Source: Musa acuminata AAA Group
Taxonomy: Eukaryota > Streptophyta > Magnoliopsida > Zingiberales > Musaceae
NCBI RefSeq assembly: GCF_036884655.1
Contig: NC_088356.1
Location: 13,840,001-13,904,000, forward strand
Direction of reading: 5' to 3'
DNA: 64,000 bases
Every line of letters starts with the position of its first letter. Position 1 is the first letter of the stretch. Made by a program: the position numbers and the translations under genes. This document shows, one piece after another, positions 21,632-32,498 of this stretch. Below the pieces are notes generated by a model that was given only the letters and a program-made list of their open reading frames with translations, was not told the DNA's origin and ran no database searches.

Positions 21632-22417
21632 AGTTCTCGCTCTAGAGAGTCGAGACTTATCCCTCCTAGATATCTGTCCCGTTGGAGCAACTTCTCTCTT
21701 CACTTCTCTCTGAAAGTTTCGGAGACCACCATCCCCTTGGACTACTCCGCCTTACTGAAAAAACTATGCATTGTTCTGCCTCCTGCAAACGCACTTGCTA
21801 GATTGTGACTTTACGTCAATACAACCCCCGCTACAGCACTTAAGGCCTAGCAACATATTGAACTCGCTACACACTTCAGCCTCCTACGAACATATCCTTC
21901 ACATGCCGAAGATAAAGTTTTAATGCTCCATGGCATTGAGTTTCGGTCGCCTTAGGATGACCATGAACATTCCATCATCCGCATACAAGCCCTTGCGTGA
22001 GTATCAAATTCTTCGAGTTAGTAATTCCCCTTACCTCTGTGAGCTTTGCATATCTCTTTCGGTCACTGAGCAACCCATTCCACTTTGCATGGTCTCATCC
22101 TTTACCAAGCGCCTCGTTTGCCTTGAGCACCATCAAGTATGGTTTTCAACGTCGAACCGTAGCTCGAACTCAACCATCCCAACCATTGTGCACTATGCAT
22201 TCTTCCAAGCTTACTTGCCCTCGTGGTGCCTCTTGCGCGAAGGGTTGGCCATTCCTCTGAATGCTAATCTCAGATACCCGCTCCTCTGAGTGACTTTTTT
22301 TCCCTACATCTCCATGCCCGCTTTCCCCTAAACAGTCGCGCGTGCTGGCTGCCCTCAATGCAGCCCTGCTAGGTCCCCCACGTTTGTATGCCAAGCGTTT
22401 ATATGAGTGCTTGTCCC

Positions 22418-22429
22418 GCTCTGATACCA
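22418..22429 (-). other. D primer-binding site (initiator tRNA-Met)
   Basis: Reverse complement is exactly TGGTATCAGAGC, directly next to the LTR end (CATGATAGA). Confidence 0.9.
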
Positions 22430-22872
22430 TCTATCATGGACTTGGCTAGTTTTGCTTAAGTCATGCAGCACCCTTTCATGTCCGTCCGCAAAGGTCAGCC
22501 TCCCCGAAACCTCCCATGGTCCCTTAGGATTTACAAAAGAGAAAATGGGTTAGAGAAAGCGCCTCATTCGAGATCCACAAGCAAATATTTCAGAAAATAC
22601 TTCATAGCCAACGCAAATTATAAATAGACTTTACAACCTCTGAACGGTTGTACAACAAAGGGTTAAAATGATCCACTACTGATCGAATATCTCTCACAAG
22701 TGTCCACATGACACAACCTTTATTTACAAGCCTAAAACGACCATCAAACCCAACTAAAATTGGGCTATTAAGCTTTTGACCGTCCCTCTACAAACAGTGC
22801 AAAATATGAACAAACCAAAAGACACGGACATACATAAGTATTACATCAAACATCCTGTTTAGAATTTTGTCC
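22430..22872 (-). repeat. D 5' LTR
   Basis: About 443 bp; matches 57775-58221 throughout. The last six bases of the outer end (GCGACA in the other copy) are changed to ATAATA-type sequence, so the outer edge is damaged or truncated. On the minus strand it ends GATAGA, not CA. Confidence 0.85.
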
Positions 22873-23115
22873 ATAATAATGCAGGCAGGAGCCATGCACC
22901 AGCGGCAATTGCGTGCGGGTAGGCCGTGCACCGGCGATGGCCACGCGCGGTAGGAGCCGCCGTAGCTGCCGCGTGCGAGCAGAGGCAGCCCCACGGCGGT
23001 AGCGCCGCGCGTGAGCAAGAACCGCCGCAACGGTTGCGCACGACCAGAGGCAGCCTCGCGGTGTCAACAGTAGGGCTGCGTATAGGCAGCGACAGCACCA
23101 CACATGCAAGCGGTG
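22873..23115. other. GC-rich island, leader-like
   Basis: About 240 bp of strongly GC-rich sequence with GCC/CGC words between the D LTR and AT-rich E leader. Several overlapping frames on both strands (for example 22846-23109 and 22926-23186) read as Ala/Arg/Gly-rich strings and show no domain. A similar island followed by TTAGGGTTTT lies at 56590-56960 in the leader of a B element, so I read this as copia leader sequence. It is not a gene. Confidence 0.55.
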
Positions 23116-24170
23116 GCGGCGTAGGTAAATTAGGGTTTTGGCATATTTACAATTTTGTCCTCGAGGCTAGTTTTATCAAATTATAATTCTATCCTTTACA
23201 AATTTTATAATTCCAATTTATGTCCTATCAAATATTTATAGTTTTACCCTTATGAAATTGAGAATTTTAATTTATATTCTCAATTATAAAATTGATAAAT
23301 GTGATTCATTATAATTATGATTGAATTTAATCATGATTATATTTTGACTATTTGCTTAAAAATATATAAATTACTGTTTAGTTTTATAGTTTTCTCATAT
23401 GAGTTATTGATTATATTTTTTACATGTGATAAATAAAATATAATTATTGTCCTTGGATATTCATTTGGTTATTCACATGTATATATATTTGAAATTATGA
23501 AATAATATTTATCTTTCACATGAAGGCATGCTTTATATGTTATCATGATTATCATATGAGTTTTTCCTTTTACTGATTAATGTTCAATAATTATTATGAT
23601 TGTTATTTTATTATTAAACTTTTTAGCATAAATGAAATTAAAGAAATTTGATGAATATTATTTGTAACTCATCTTCTTAAGTTTTATCTCACTTATAGTT
23701 GTCAAAGTGGCTTGAGATGATAGGCTTTTATGATGTGAATTATAATAAAAATTTTATCATTTATAAAATATTTTAAATTATATTTTATATTATTGTATTG
23801 GTCTTGTAGCCACCAAAGTGACCTAGACCAATAACTTATAAAATACTATTAAGAAATTAGTCCTAAATGACATTAAGAAAATAATATTCATAATGACACA
23901 TAATTAGGAGATTTAGATAATCCCAAAGGTGAATTTACTTTCAATAATTATGCGATGAGGTAGGATGATACTATTTTGGATATCCTTGTAGTTTAGTGTT
24001 GTATACCAAAAGGTAACAACATTATTCCATAAGGATGGTATCAGTCCTCCATAGATGATCTTGAGTGAATACTAGATATGTCAATATTTCATCCAAAGGT
24101 GTAATATAGATTATATCAATTATTCATCAAATTTTTTACAAACTCAAAGCATTATTGTTATTTTATATTT
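23116..24170 (+). other. AT-rich leader of E element
   Basis: About 1 kb, strongly AT-rich, no coding signal. It contains the phrase TTAGGGTTTT at the start and a duplicated GACCTAGACCAATA/AGTGGCTTGAGATGAT-like pair near 23705 and 23825. Confidence 0.5.
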
Positions 24171-24174
24171 TACA

Positions 24175-24935
24175 GTGGTACTTCCGTCCATACATTCATA
24201 TGCTTCTAGTGTCTCTGTATTCTTTGAATCAAATTATTCAGAAAGGTTAGAGCATGTGCAATTTACAATGGGTGTATTAGATCTTGATTTAGCATTGCTC
24301 GTTGAAAAGCCTACATACTTAATTAATGAAAGTATTATAGAATAAGTTAATGAAATGAAGGCTTGGAAAAGATCTGATAGACTTAGTTTAATGTTCATAA
24401 GAATGACGATTGCAAATAATATAAAGACTTTATTACTGATTGCAACTAGTACATAGGAATATTTAAAAGTTATTGAAGATAGATTTAAATCTACTGATAA
24501 GTCATTGGCTTGCATACTAATGAAAGAACCGACTACGGCTCAATATGATGGCACTCGAGAAATTCAAGATCACATCCTCAATATGGTTGATAAAGCTGCA
24601 AGACTTAAAGCATTAGGCATGAATGTTGATGAGTCTTTCCTCATGTAGTTCATTCTTAATTCTATTCCTTCTCAGTTTGGCCCATTTAAGATTCACTATA
24701 ATACAAATAAGGATAAGTGAGACTTGAATGAGTTAACTAGCATGTGTGTTATGGAAAAATTAAGATTAAAGCAGGAAAGCTTATATAATGACATGACTGC
24801 TACTCAAGGAGTTAGTAATAAGAAAAGAAAATTAAAGCATCCATCAAAGAAATTTATCGGGTTTGAAATGTTAAACAGACTAATGAAAAGAAAGCTTTTA
24901 TAGTAAAGTACTTCTTTTGTGGCAAGAAAGATCAT
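24175..24935 (+). pseudogene. E gag, decayed
   Basis: Plus-strand copia Gag: VQFTMGVLDLDLALL near 24255, WKRSDRLSLMFIRMTIANNI near 24365, LMKEPTTAQYDGTREIQDHI near 24520 and IPSQFGPFKIHYNTNKDK near 24665. The zinc knuckle is degraded to FFCGKKDHVKKD near 24910-24945. At least four in-frame stops interrupt it (near 24343, 24453, 24645 and 24718). It would be the capsid and nucleocapsid protein of the E particle. Confidence 0.88.
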
Positions 24936-26393
24936 GTGAAGAAAGATCGTATTAAACACAAGATTTGGTTCGAAAAGAAAGGTATTAACTCGACCTTTGT
25001 ATGTTTCGAATCAAACATTACAGAAGTTCCTTTTAACACTTGGTGGATTGATTCTAGTGCTTCAACTCATGTTACCATTAATATGCAGGGATTTCTTTCA
25101 ATTCGGAAACCAAAACAATATGAAAAATTCATTATTATAGGAAATTATCTTAAAGAGAAAGTGATATCGATGGGGACTTATCATCTACGCTTAGAGATGG
25201 GTCATCTGATAGATCTGGTTAACACATGTTATGTTCCTACTATTTCTAGAAATTTTGTTTCTCTATCCAGAATTGATGAGTTAGGCTATTATCTTTCTTT
25301 TGGTAATAGTAAACTCAATATATTTTAAAATTGGTTTTGGAATTATACATGATAGTTTATATAGAATTAATTTGGATTTTAAGTTTGCAAATATATTATT
25401 GACCCCACAATCAAGTGTTGAATTGAAACATAGTTTCAATAATGAAAGATCTTCTATATTATGGCATAGACTATTGGGGCATATCTCCAAGGAAAGAATT
25501 GAAAGATTAGTGAAAGATAATATTTTATAACATTTAGACTTCACTGATTTTGATGTTTGTCTAGATTGCATTAAGGGAAACAAACTAAACATATAAAGAA
25601 AAATACCACAAGAAGTAAAGAACTCATTGAGATTATTCATACTGATATTTATGGACTACTCCATATTCCTTATTTTAGCGGAGAAAGGTATTTCATCACA
25701 TTTATAGATGGCCTATCCAGATATGACTATATTTATTTAATACATGAAAAATCTCAAGCCATTGATACTCTTGAAGTGTACATAAATGAGGTCAAGAGAC
25801 AATTAGATAGAAAAGTTAAAATTGTCAGATATGATAGGAGTGGTGAATTTTATGACAAATATAATGGATTTGGTCAGAACATTGATCCTTTTGCAAGATT
25901 CCTAGAACAACGAGGTATTTGTGCTCAATATGCATTACCAGGTGTGCCATAGTAGAATGGTGCTGTTGAAAGACAAAATCATACTCTTATGGATATGGTT
26001 AGGAGCATGATGAGTTATTCTTTTGTACTTGAGTTAATGTGGGGTGAAACTCTTAGGACAGCTATGTACAACTTGAATAGGGTTCCTAGTAAGTCAGTTC
26101 CATCAACTCCATTTAAGTTATGGACTGGTAGGAAGCCCAGTCTGAGACATTTACATATTTGGGGATGTCCTACAGAAATAAGAATATTCAATCCACATGA
26201 AAAGAAATTGAATCTAAAAACTATTTCTAGATATTTTATTAGTTATCTAAAAAAATCCAAGGGATACAAATTTTATTGCTCTAATCATAATACGAAGATA
26301 GTAGAATCTAGCAATGCAAAATTTCTAGAAAATGATGAAATCAGTGTGAGTGAAAAATCTCGAAGGATCAATTTTGATATTGAGGAGATTTAG
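24936..26393 (+). pseudogene. E protease and integrase
   Basis: Protease active site WWIDSSASTHVT (25044 on), with D-S-S in place of the usual D-S-G. Then a GAG-pre-integrase segment with HRLLGHISKERI near 25465, and the integrase core: IIHTDIYG, VRYDRSGEFY and AVERQNHT carry the DDE residues. After that come LWTGRKPSLRHLHIWGC and the C-terminal region to 26393. Stops occur near 25328, 25530 and 25951 and frames shift between pieces. Protease would process the polyprotein; integrase would insert the cDNA. Confidence 0.9.
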
Positions 26394-28149
26394 GTTAATT
26401 CTCCTATATCATCTGCTATTCGAGAAATTATTGTTCCTCAAATTAATGAGAGTATTGACGAGGGTGAACAATAAAGTAATATCGAAAAACTCTCACATGA
26501 TGTTGATGTCGCTGTTGATGATCTTGTAGAACAATCACAATTAACAACTTTGAGAAGATCTTAAAGGAAAAGAAAAAATAAAATTTCTGATGATTATGTG
26601 GTATATCTACAAGAATCCGATTATGATATAGGAATAAAAAAATACCCATTATCATTTTCACAAGTCATAGAAAGTAACGATTCTAAAAAATGGTATGATG
26701 CAATGAAAGAAGTGTTAAAATCAATGGTCCAAAATGGTGTCTGGGAAGTCATTGAATTGCCCAATAATTATAAAAGAGTTGGTTGTAAATGGGTCTTTAA
26801 GATAAAATGTAACTCAATAGGTAATATCGAACAATATAAAACCAAACTTGTGACCAAAGGTTTTTCTCAAAAAGAAGACATCAACTATAATGAGACTTTT
26901 TCTTTGGTTTCTAGAACGGACTCGTTGAGAATCGTCGCATTAGTAGCTCATTATGATCTTGAGTTAAATCAGATGGATCTGAAAACAACATTTCTGAACA
27001 GGGATCCGGATGAGGAAATCTATATGGAACAACCTGAAGGATTCATAGAAAATAAAAAGAAAGTTAGGCTTATAAAATTAAGAAATCCATTTATAGCCTT
27101 AAAAAAGCTTCTAGACAATGGTATATAAAGTTTCATGATACCATTACTTCCTTCGGATTTAAGGAAAATATTATTGATCAGTGCATATATCTGAAGATAA
27201 GTGGGAGCAAGTTTATTATATTAGTCTTATATATGGATGATATTTTACTTGCTAGTAGTAATCTTGATTTATTGCATGAAACCAAGATATTTCTCAACAA
27301 GAACTTTAAGATGGTTGATTTGATTGAGGCAACCTATGTTATCGGTATTGAGATATTTAGGGATAGATCTCAAGGATTATTAGGATTGTCTCAGAAAGGA
27401 TATATTAATCATATCTTGGAGAGATTTAATATGCAGCTTTTCTTAGCCAATGATATACCTATTACTAGAGGTAAAAAATTCAATCAAAACTAGTACTTGA
27501 AAAATGACTTAGAAAAGAATCAAATGAAGAATATTCCTTATGGGTGCACAGTTGGAAGTCGATTATATGCTCAAACATATACAAGACCAGATATCAGTTT
27601 TACAATTGCAATACTGGGAAGATACGAAAGCGACCCAAGAATGGAATATTAGAAAGCTGCAAAGTAAATAATGAGATATCTGCATGGGACGAAAGATTAT
27701 ATGCTCACATATAGGAGATCAGATCAGTTTGAAGTGACAGGATATTCAGATGCTGATTTTACAAATTGCCCCGACAGTAGGAAGTCAGATTTGTATTCAT
27801 GTTAGCTGGTGGGGCAATTTCTTGGAAAAGTGTAAAGCAATCGCTTATTGCATCATCAACAATGGAAGCTGAATTTGTGACATCAGGACTTGGTGTGGTC
27901 GACTCAATTGCTAGGCCGCTGAAGATATTTTGTGATAACATCGTAGGATTTTTCTTCTCTAAGAATGACAAATACTCTAGTGGTTCCAAGCACATCGAGA
28001 TAAAGTACTTGGTGGTTAGAGAAAGAGTCAAGAAATAACAAGTGTCAATTGAGAACCTAAGCATCACTATGATGATTGCTGATCCATTGACAAAAGCTTT
28101 ACAGTATAAAATATTTAAAGAACATGTTCTTAGAATAGGAAAGTCATAA
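26394..28149 (+). pseudogene. E reverse transcriptase and RNase H
   Basis: RT fingers: WYDAMKEVLKSMVQNGVWEV, GCKWVFKIK, DLKTTFLNRDPDEEIYMEQP (26598-27128). A frameshift follows; the catalytic LYMDDILLAS is at about 27225-27255, then YVIGIEIFRDRSQGLLGLSQ. RNase H: LHGTKDYMLTY, GYSDADFTNCPDS, AISWKSVKQSLIASSTMEAE, FCDNIVGFFFSKNDKYSSG and SKHIEIKYL, with ADPLTKAL near 28080. Several nonsense codons and one frameshift near 27795. The catalytic DD is intact but the enzyme could not be made whole. Confidence 0.9.
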
Positions 28150-28580
28150 AAGGTATGGTGATACATATATAGGTGGATGTAATTATTGATATTTTTTCTT
28201 AATTAAAGTTATTTGTTTCTGCTATCCTGTTTACATTTATGTTTATGTATATTATAGTTGAATGTAATAACATGATTATCTTGACAAGACAAATTACAAG
28301 GGTCATTATGGTCTATATTAGGAATGACTAACAATGTTGTGGTACATAGAAGGGAGTATGACATTGATGATATATAACTACTATGACTCGCATTGATAGT
28401 TGGATTTAATATAGTATTATTATGTTGATTAGACTTATTAGCTTGTTTTAAAATTCATGGCCATGTATAAAATGCTTTTCAAAATTCTTTAGAATTCAAT
28501 TAGGTAAAATTATTTTTAAATAATTTTATTTTATTTATTTTGATTTTGAATATCTCTTTTATATCTTATCAATTAATGGG
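28150..28580 (+). other. E 3' untranslated region
   Basis: AT-rich, no frame of note; in the minus-strand E copy the matching sequence lies at 31417-31850. It separates RNase H from the polypurine tract. Confidence 0.6.
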
Positions 28581-28593
28581 CCAAGTGGGAGAA
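28581..28593 (+). other. E polypurine tract
   Basis: AAGTGGGAGAA directly before TGTTAGATTTTG, a typical copia polypurine tract and LTR start. Confidence 0.88.
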
Positions 28594-28996
28594 TGTTAGA
28601 TTTTGTAGTCTTTTATAATTAGATAAGATATATATAATATAACTAATTATATTACGATGAAATATATTGGCCAATAGAAAAGAAGTCCACTTAAAGTAGG
28701 ATTCTTTAGGAGATAACCTTGATGGGAGAAACTCTCATAATTACTTATTCTAGACCCTATCCTCTCGCCTATAAATATACAAGACATAGGAAGAGGAGAA
28801 AGATCTAGTTCCTTTTACAGATTCGATCTTAGATTAAAGGTGTGCCTTTGTAGGTCAAATAGAGATCTCTTTTTAGATGGCATCAAAAGGTACGCATCAT
28901 TATACCAGATCTAATTATTTGATTTCAATCCTAGTATAAAAGATTGTTTCCGCATTTAATACAATATATTATATATTTTATTATTATAGACTCATA
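28594..28996 (+). repeat. E 3' LTR
   Basis: Starts TGTTAGATTTTG. The end is set at about 28996 by comparison with the minus copy (30891-31404) and is uncertain by some bases. TATAAATA at 28770-28777 is the probable promoter box. Confidence 0.8.
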
Positions 28997-29053
28997 ATAA
29001 ATTATTAATATAATGATATGTATAATTTAAGTTTAAAAAAAAGATCTATCTTA

Positions 29054-29312
29054 ATCAAGGAAGAGGAAGTGACAAAGGTTGTAGCGACAAAAGAAGGCGG
29101 AGACGTAGGGATATGAGAGGTCGAAGGCAGAGGTGAGAGAGAGCTTGACCATTACGTCGTAGGTGCTGAGTGGGGGCACAAGAGAGGATGAAGTGGAAGA
29201 TGGTAGGGATGAAGACACCTAAGAGGAAGAAGAGAGACCAAAAGATTATTGCATGCTTAGTATCGGATTGGTTGGCACACATCTACCTGAGGCAAAACCG
29301 AAAACTCTGAGT
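29054..29312 (-). pseudogene. Relic of a host gene, DUF3537-like (GRL-type membrane protein)
   Basis: The minus strand from 29312 reads QSFRFCLR, a stop, then MCANQSDTKHAIIFWSLFFL and a hydrophobic run LGVFIPTIFHFILSCAPTQH. Moving one frame at about 29160 it continues YDVMVKLSLTSAFDLSYPYV, SAFFCRYN and CHFLFLD, then TAA. From memory this matches plant DUF3537 proteins (gustatory-receptor-like multi-pass membrane proteins), including the W-S-L-F..P..SHF-L-SCAPT, YDVVVQLSLTSA and RRFLFLD stretches. The stop stands where the family has Trp. One nonsense codon and one frameshift in about 86 codons make it a pseudogene fragment, without the rest of the gene nearby. It may be a fragment carried by a transposon or the stump of a broken host gene. 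Confidence 0.7.
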
Positions 29313-30890
29313 TTATCATAAGCGCGGGAAAGGTTGCGTGCATATAATACCCTACTAAGCAATAACAACTTAATGCTACTATTGGTGGTTACTTCCATAA
29401 CAATGCCTCCTCACGTCATTGATGGTGGCCTTAATTTTTTAATTTAAATTATACATGTTATTATCTTAATGGTTTATTATAAGTTAGCTTATCATATAAG
29501 TAGATTCTAATGTTTGTTAACTGAAACTTAATAGAATAGGCTTATAAGCTATATTTTTAAAAATGTAAAGGTTATTTTAAACACGAGCAAAACCATAAGG
29601 GCTTAAATAGTCCATGACCAAAATCAGAGCTAAAATGGATCTTTTTTAACTTAAATTATACGTGTCATTATATTAATAGTTTACTAAACTCTAACATATG
29701 CTTATATACTATGTTTTTGAAAATATATGAGTTATTTTAGATACAAATAAACCATAAAAACTTAAGTGTTCTATGACCAAAATCACAAAGGTCAAAATTG
29801 CCCTTAACTTTTTTTTAAATACATATATGTTTTCTTTCATGTTACTTTTGAGAATCATCATATTCATTGAATGTACTAAGATTTTTAAACCTCTATAAAT
29901 AGTGAAATTTATGGATGGATGGATGAAACAATTTGAATAAAAAAGAATTACATCTTCTCTCTTCTACTCTCTTACTTTTATATCTAATTTCACTATTTTT
30001 CTTACTCTCTATTTCTCTACTCCATTCTACATCTACCCAACGTGGGATTTAAAGACAACACCTATGACATTCACCTTGGATCTTGGAGTTTTTTCTAAGG
30101 TAGATAGGATTTACCTTCTTAAATTTTTGCTAATCTTTTTTTAAAATTTTGATTAAGGCAGGCAATAAGAATAAATCCTTTAAATCTCCTTTTATTTAAA
30201 TAGCTAATGAACTTTTCCACATTTTTTTTATCTAAGGCTAAAGATAAATCTCCTCTTATTCTTCTCATAGAGAAAGTCTATAATATAATTTCCTACAAAA
30301 CTATTAAATCCACTCTCAACAGGATGAACTTTGCTAACTTGTATTGGCTCTTTTTTTTGTTTAAATAATATGAAGATTTATAATCGGGATCACTCTAACA
30401 CAGAAATAAGGGATGTTGACCCCTTATCCCCGTTCTTTTCATGTTAATCCAACTACTTCTATTCATTATTTTTCATTACTTGAAGGTCACATCAGAAGAT
30501 TTGAACCTTTCAACCTTAAAAGATCTTGTAAGAGGGGATTAAGGCCCTAAATCTTTTTTTCTGGACTCCCAAATCTTAAGATTAATCTGGACAAATCTGA
30601 GTTGTACCTTCCCCAAGTTTATAATCCTTTCATAGAGTTTAGAGTTTCCAGCTGCCTTGAGGTTAAGGAGGATAATCGGCCTTATATTGGAAAGGAAATG
30701 AAACTTAATCCTATGACTACTAAAACAAGGATATGGATCTACCAAATAATTTAAAGAAGATATGTTCACCAGCAGTATGCCTGGCCAGGGATTATAAGTC
30801 ATTCCCTTTTTTGGTTCCTCACTCTTGACGTAGGCACCTCTGAGTTGTTCCATATTGGTATAGTAGGTTTAAATACTACTAGGAAACATA
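29313..30890. other. AT-rich stretch, no recognised gene
   Basis: Nothing coding that I recognise. It contains a diverged tandem duplication (29430-29815), a TATA-like CTATAAATAG near 29896-29905 followed by pyrimidine-rich sequence (29955-30030) that resembles an LTR promoter and leader, and an unassigned frame at 30539-30853 on the minus strand (104 codons) without known motifs. It lies between E copies of opposite strands. Confidence 0.5.
29430..29815. repeat. Diverged tandem duplication, about 200 bp unit
   Basis: Two successive copies share in order: TTAAATTATACRTGT, ATTAATRGTTTA-like, CTATRTTTTT, GGTTATTTTA/AGTTATTTTA, ACCATAA and CATGACCAAAATCA/TATGACCAAAATCA. The copies start near 29440 and 29645. 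Divergence is high, so the duplication is old. Confidence 0.65.
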
Positions 30891-31404
30891 TGTGAGCATA
30901 AAAACTATTATATATTATATGAAATTTAGAAATAATTTTTTTATGTCAGGATTGAAATCAAATAATATTAGATTTATTTTATGATGTGAATCTTTTAATG
31001 CTATCTGAAAGGGCTCTGTGTGATCTACAAAAGGCACCGTCTTTAGATTCAAAACTATTATCAATCTGCAAGGAGAACTAGATCCTTCTCCTCTTTTTGT
31101 ATCATTTCACAGGACTGATTAGATTGATGGTTTAGGAAGGGTTGAGAGAAAAACTGTAATCCATCAATTGCGTCCTCTATGAGATGCATAACATTGATAA
31201 TCCAATACCTAGAGATCTTGTTTATATATAGGTGAGAGCAGAGGGTCTAGGATAAGTTATTAGGAGAGTTCCTCCAATCAAGGGCATCCCCTAAGGAATC
31301 ATACTTTAAATGAATTTCTTTTCTATTGGCAAATACCTATCATTAGAATCCAATTAGTTTCATTATATATTTTATCTAATTATAAAGAGCCATAAAATCT
31401 AATA
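30891..31404 (-). repeat. E 3' LTR of a minus-strand copy
   Basis: On the minus strand it begins TATTAGATTTTATGG at 31404 (TG changed to TA) and ends TATGCTCACA at 30891. About 514 bp. The polypurine tract is at 31405-31417. Confidence 0.82.
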
Positions 31405-31417
31405 TTCTCCCCATTGG
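31405..31417 (-). other. E polypurine tract (minus copy)
   Basis: Minus strand CCAATGGGGAGAA directly before the LTR start. Confidence 0.8.
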
Positions 31418-31849
31418 CCCGTTAATCGATAAGATATAAAACATATTCAAAATCAAAATAAACAAAACAAAATTTGTTTCAAACTAATTTTGGCTAATTG
31501 GATTCCAAAGAATTTTAAAAATCATTTTATACGTGGCTATGAATTTTAAAAATAAGCTAATAAGTCCAATAAATATAATAATACTACATTAAGTCCAACT
31601 ATCAATGTGAGTCATAGCGATTGTATATCATCAATGTCATACTCCCTTCTATATACCACAATATTATTAGTCTTTCATAATATAGTCCATAATAATCCTT
31701 ATAATTAGTCTTATCAAGATAATCTTGTTATTACATTTAACTATAATATGTATAAATATAAATGTAAATAGGATAGCAGAAATAATAATTTTAATTAAGT
31801 AAAAAATATCAATAATAGCATCCACCTAAACATGTATCACCATATCTTT

Positions 31850-32498
31850 TATGACTTACTTACAAGCTCCATTCTAAGAATATATTCTTTAAATATTTTA
31901 CACTATAAAGCTTTGGTAAATGGATCAACAATCATCATAATGGTACTCAGGTTCTCAATTGACACATGTTGTTTTTGGACTCTTTCTCTAACCACCAAGT
32001 ATTTTATCTCAATATGCTTGGAACCACTAGAGTACTTGTTATTCTTAAAGAAGAAAGCTACTGCGATATTATCACAAAATATCTTCAACGACTTATTAAT
32101 TGAGTCGACTACATTAAGTCCTGAGATGAAATTTCGTAACTATAAAGCTTGATTTGTGGCCTAAAAGTATGCTACAAATTCAACTTCTATTGTTGATGAT
32201 GCAATAAGCGTTTGCTTTGTACTTTTCCAAGAAATTACCCCACCAGCTAACATGAATACAAATCCTAAAGAGGACTTTTTGCTGTTAAGGCAATTTATAA
32301 AATTAGCATATGAATATCCCGTCACTTCAAGCCGATATGATCTCTTGTATGTGAGCATATAATCTTTCGTCCCCTACAGATATCTCATTACTTTCTTTAC
32401 AACTTTTCAATATTCCATTCTTGGGTTGTTCTAGTATCTTCCCAGTATTGCAAATGTAAAACTGATATCCGGTCTTGTATAGGTTTGAGCATATAATA
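31850..32498 (-). pseudogene. E RNase H of a minus-strand copy
   Basis: Minus-strand RNase H with EVTGYSYANFINCLNSKKS, FMLAGGVISWKSTKQTLIAS and EVEFVAYF (32358-32161), then a stop, and IFCDNIAVAFFFKNNKYSSG, SKHIEIKYLVVRERV and VDPFTKAL (32088-31903). It is homologous to 27640-28100 of the plus copy. The 5' rest of this element is missing: a family A LTR begins at 32499 inside the sequence for the last RT residues (GSRLYAQTYTRP in the plus copy), and beyond that A element comes unrelated B sequence. Confidence 0.88.

Larger units (their letters stand above)
19052..22872 (-). mobile_element. Family D element (LARD-like), 5' half, minus strand
   Basis: Minus-strand order: 5' LTR 22872-22430, primer-binding site 22429-22418, then internal sequence down to 19052, where the B LTR interrupts it. 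The internal part (19052-20327 and 21637-22417) has no recognisable gag or pol in any frame, only short fortuitous frames. Bases 19052-19175 match 59825-59945 in the second D element, so the two overlap and together sample most of the family. An element with LTRs, primer site and several kb of non-coding interior is called a large retrotransposon derivative (LARD); that label is inferred. A module containing TATATGATC and GGGACTCA is repeated inside it (19055, 19280). Confidence 0.75.
23116..28996 (+). mobile_element. Family E Ty1/copia retrotransposon, 5' LTR missing
   Basis: Plus strand order: AT-rich leader (23116-24170), gag, protease, integrase, RT, RNase H, polypurine tract (28581-28593) and 3' LTR (28594 to about 28996). 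Integrase before RT defines copia. Many stops and frameshifts break the frame, so it is old. The 5' LTR and primer site are not visible; the leader abuts the GC-rich island and D LTR. The YMDD form of the RT box and Gag style suggest a Tork-like lineage, an inference. A second copy, minus strand, is at 30891-32498. Confidence 0.9.

Noticed and set aside
22788..23186. Four overlapping Ala/Arg-rich frames in the GC-rich island.
   Set aside because: High GC content removes stop codons on both strands; no domain or conserved start.
24027..24038. TGGTATCAGTCC considered as the E primer-binding site.
   Set aside because: It matches the iMet site only in the first nine bases, and the sequence before it does not match the end of the E 3' LTR.
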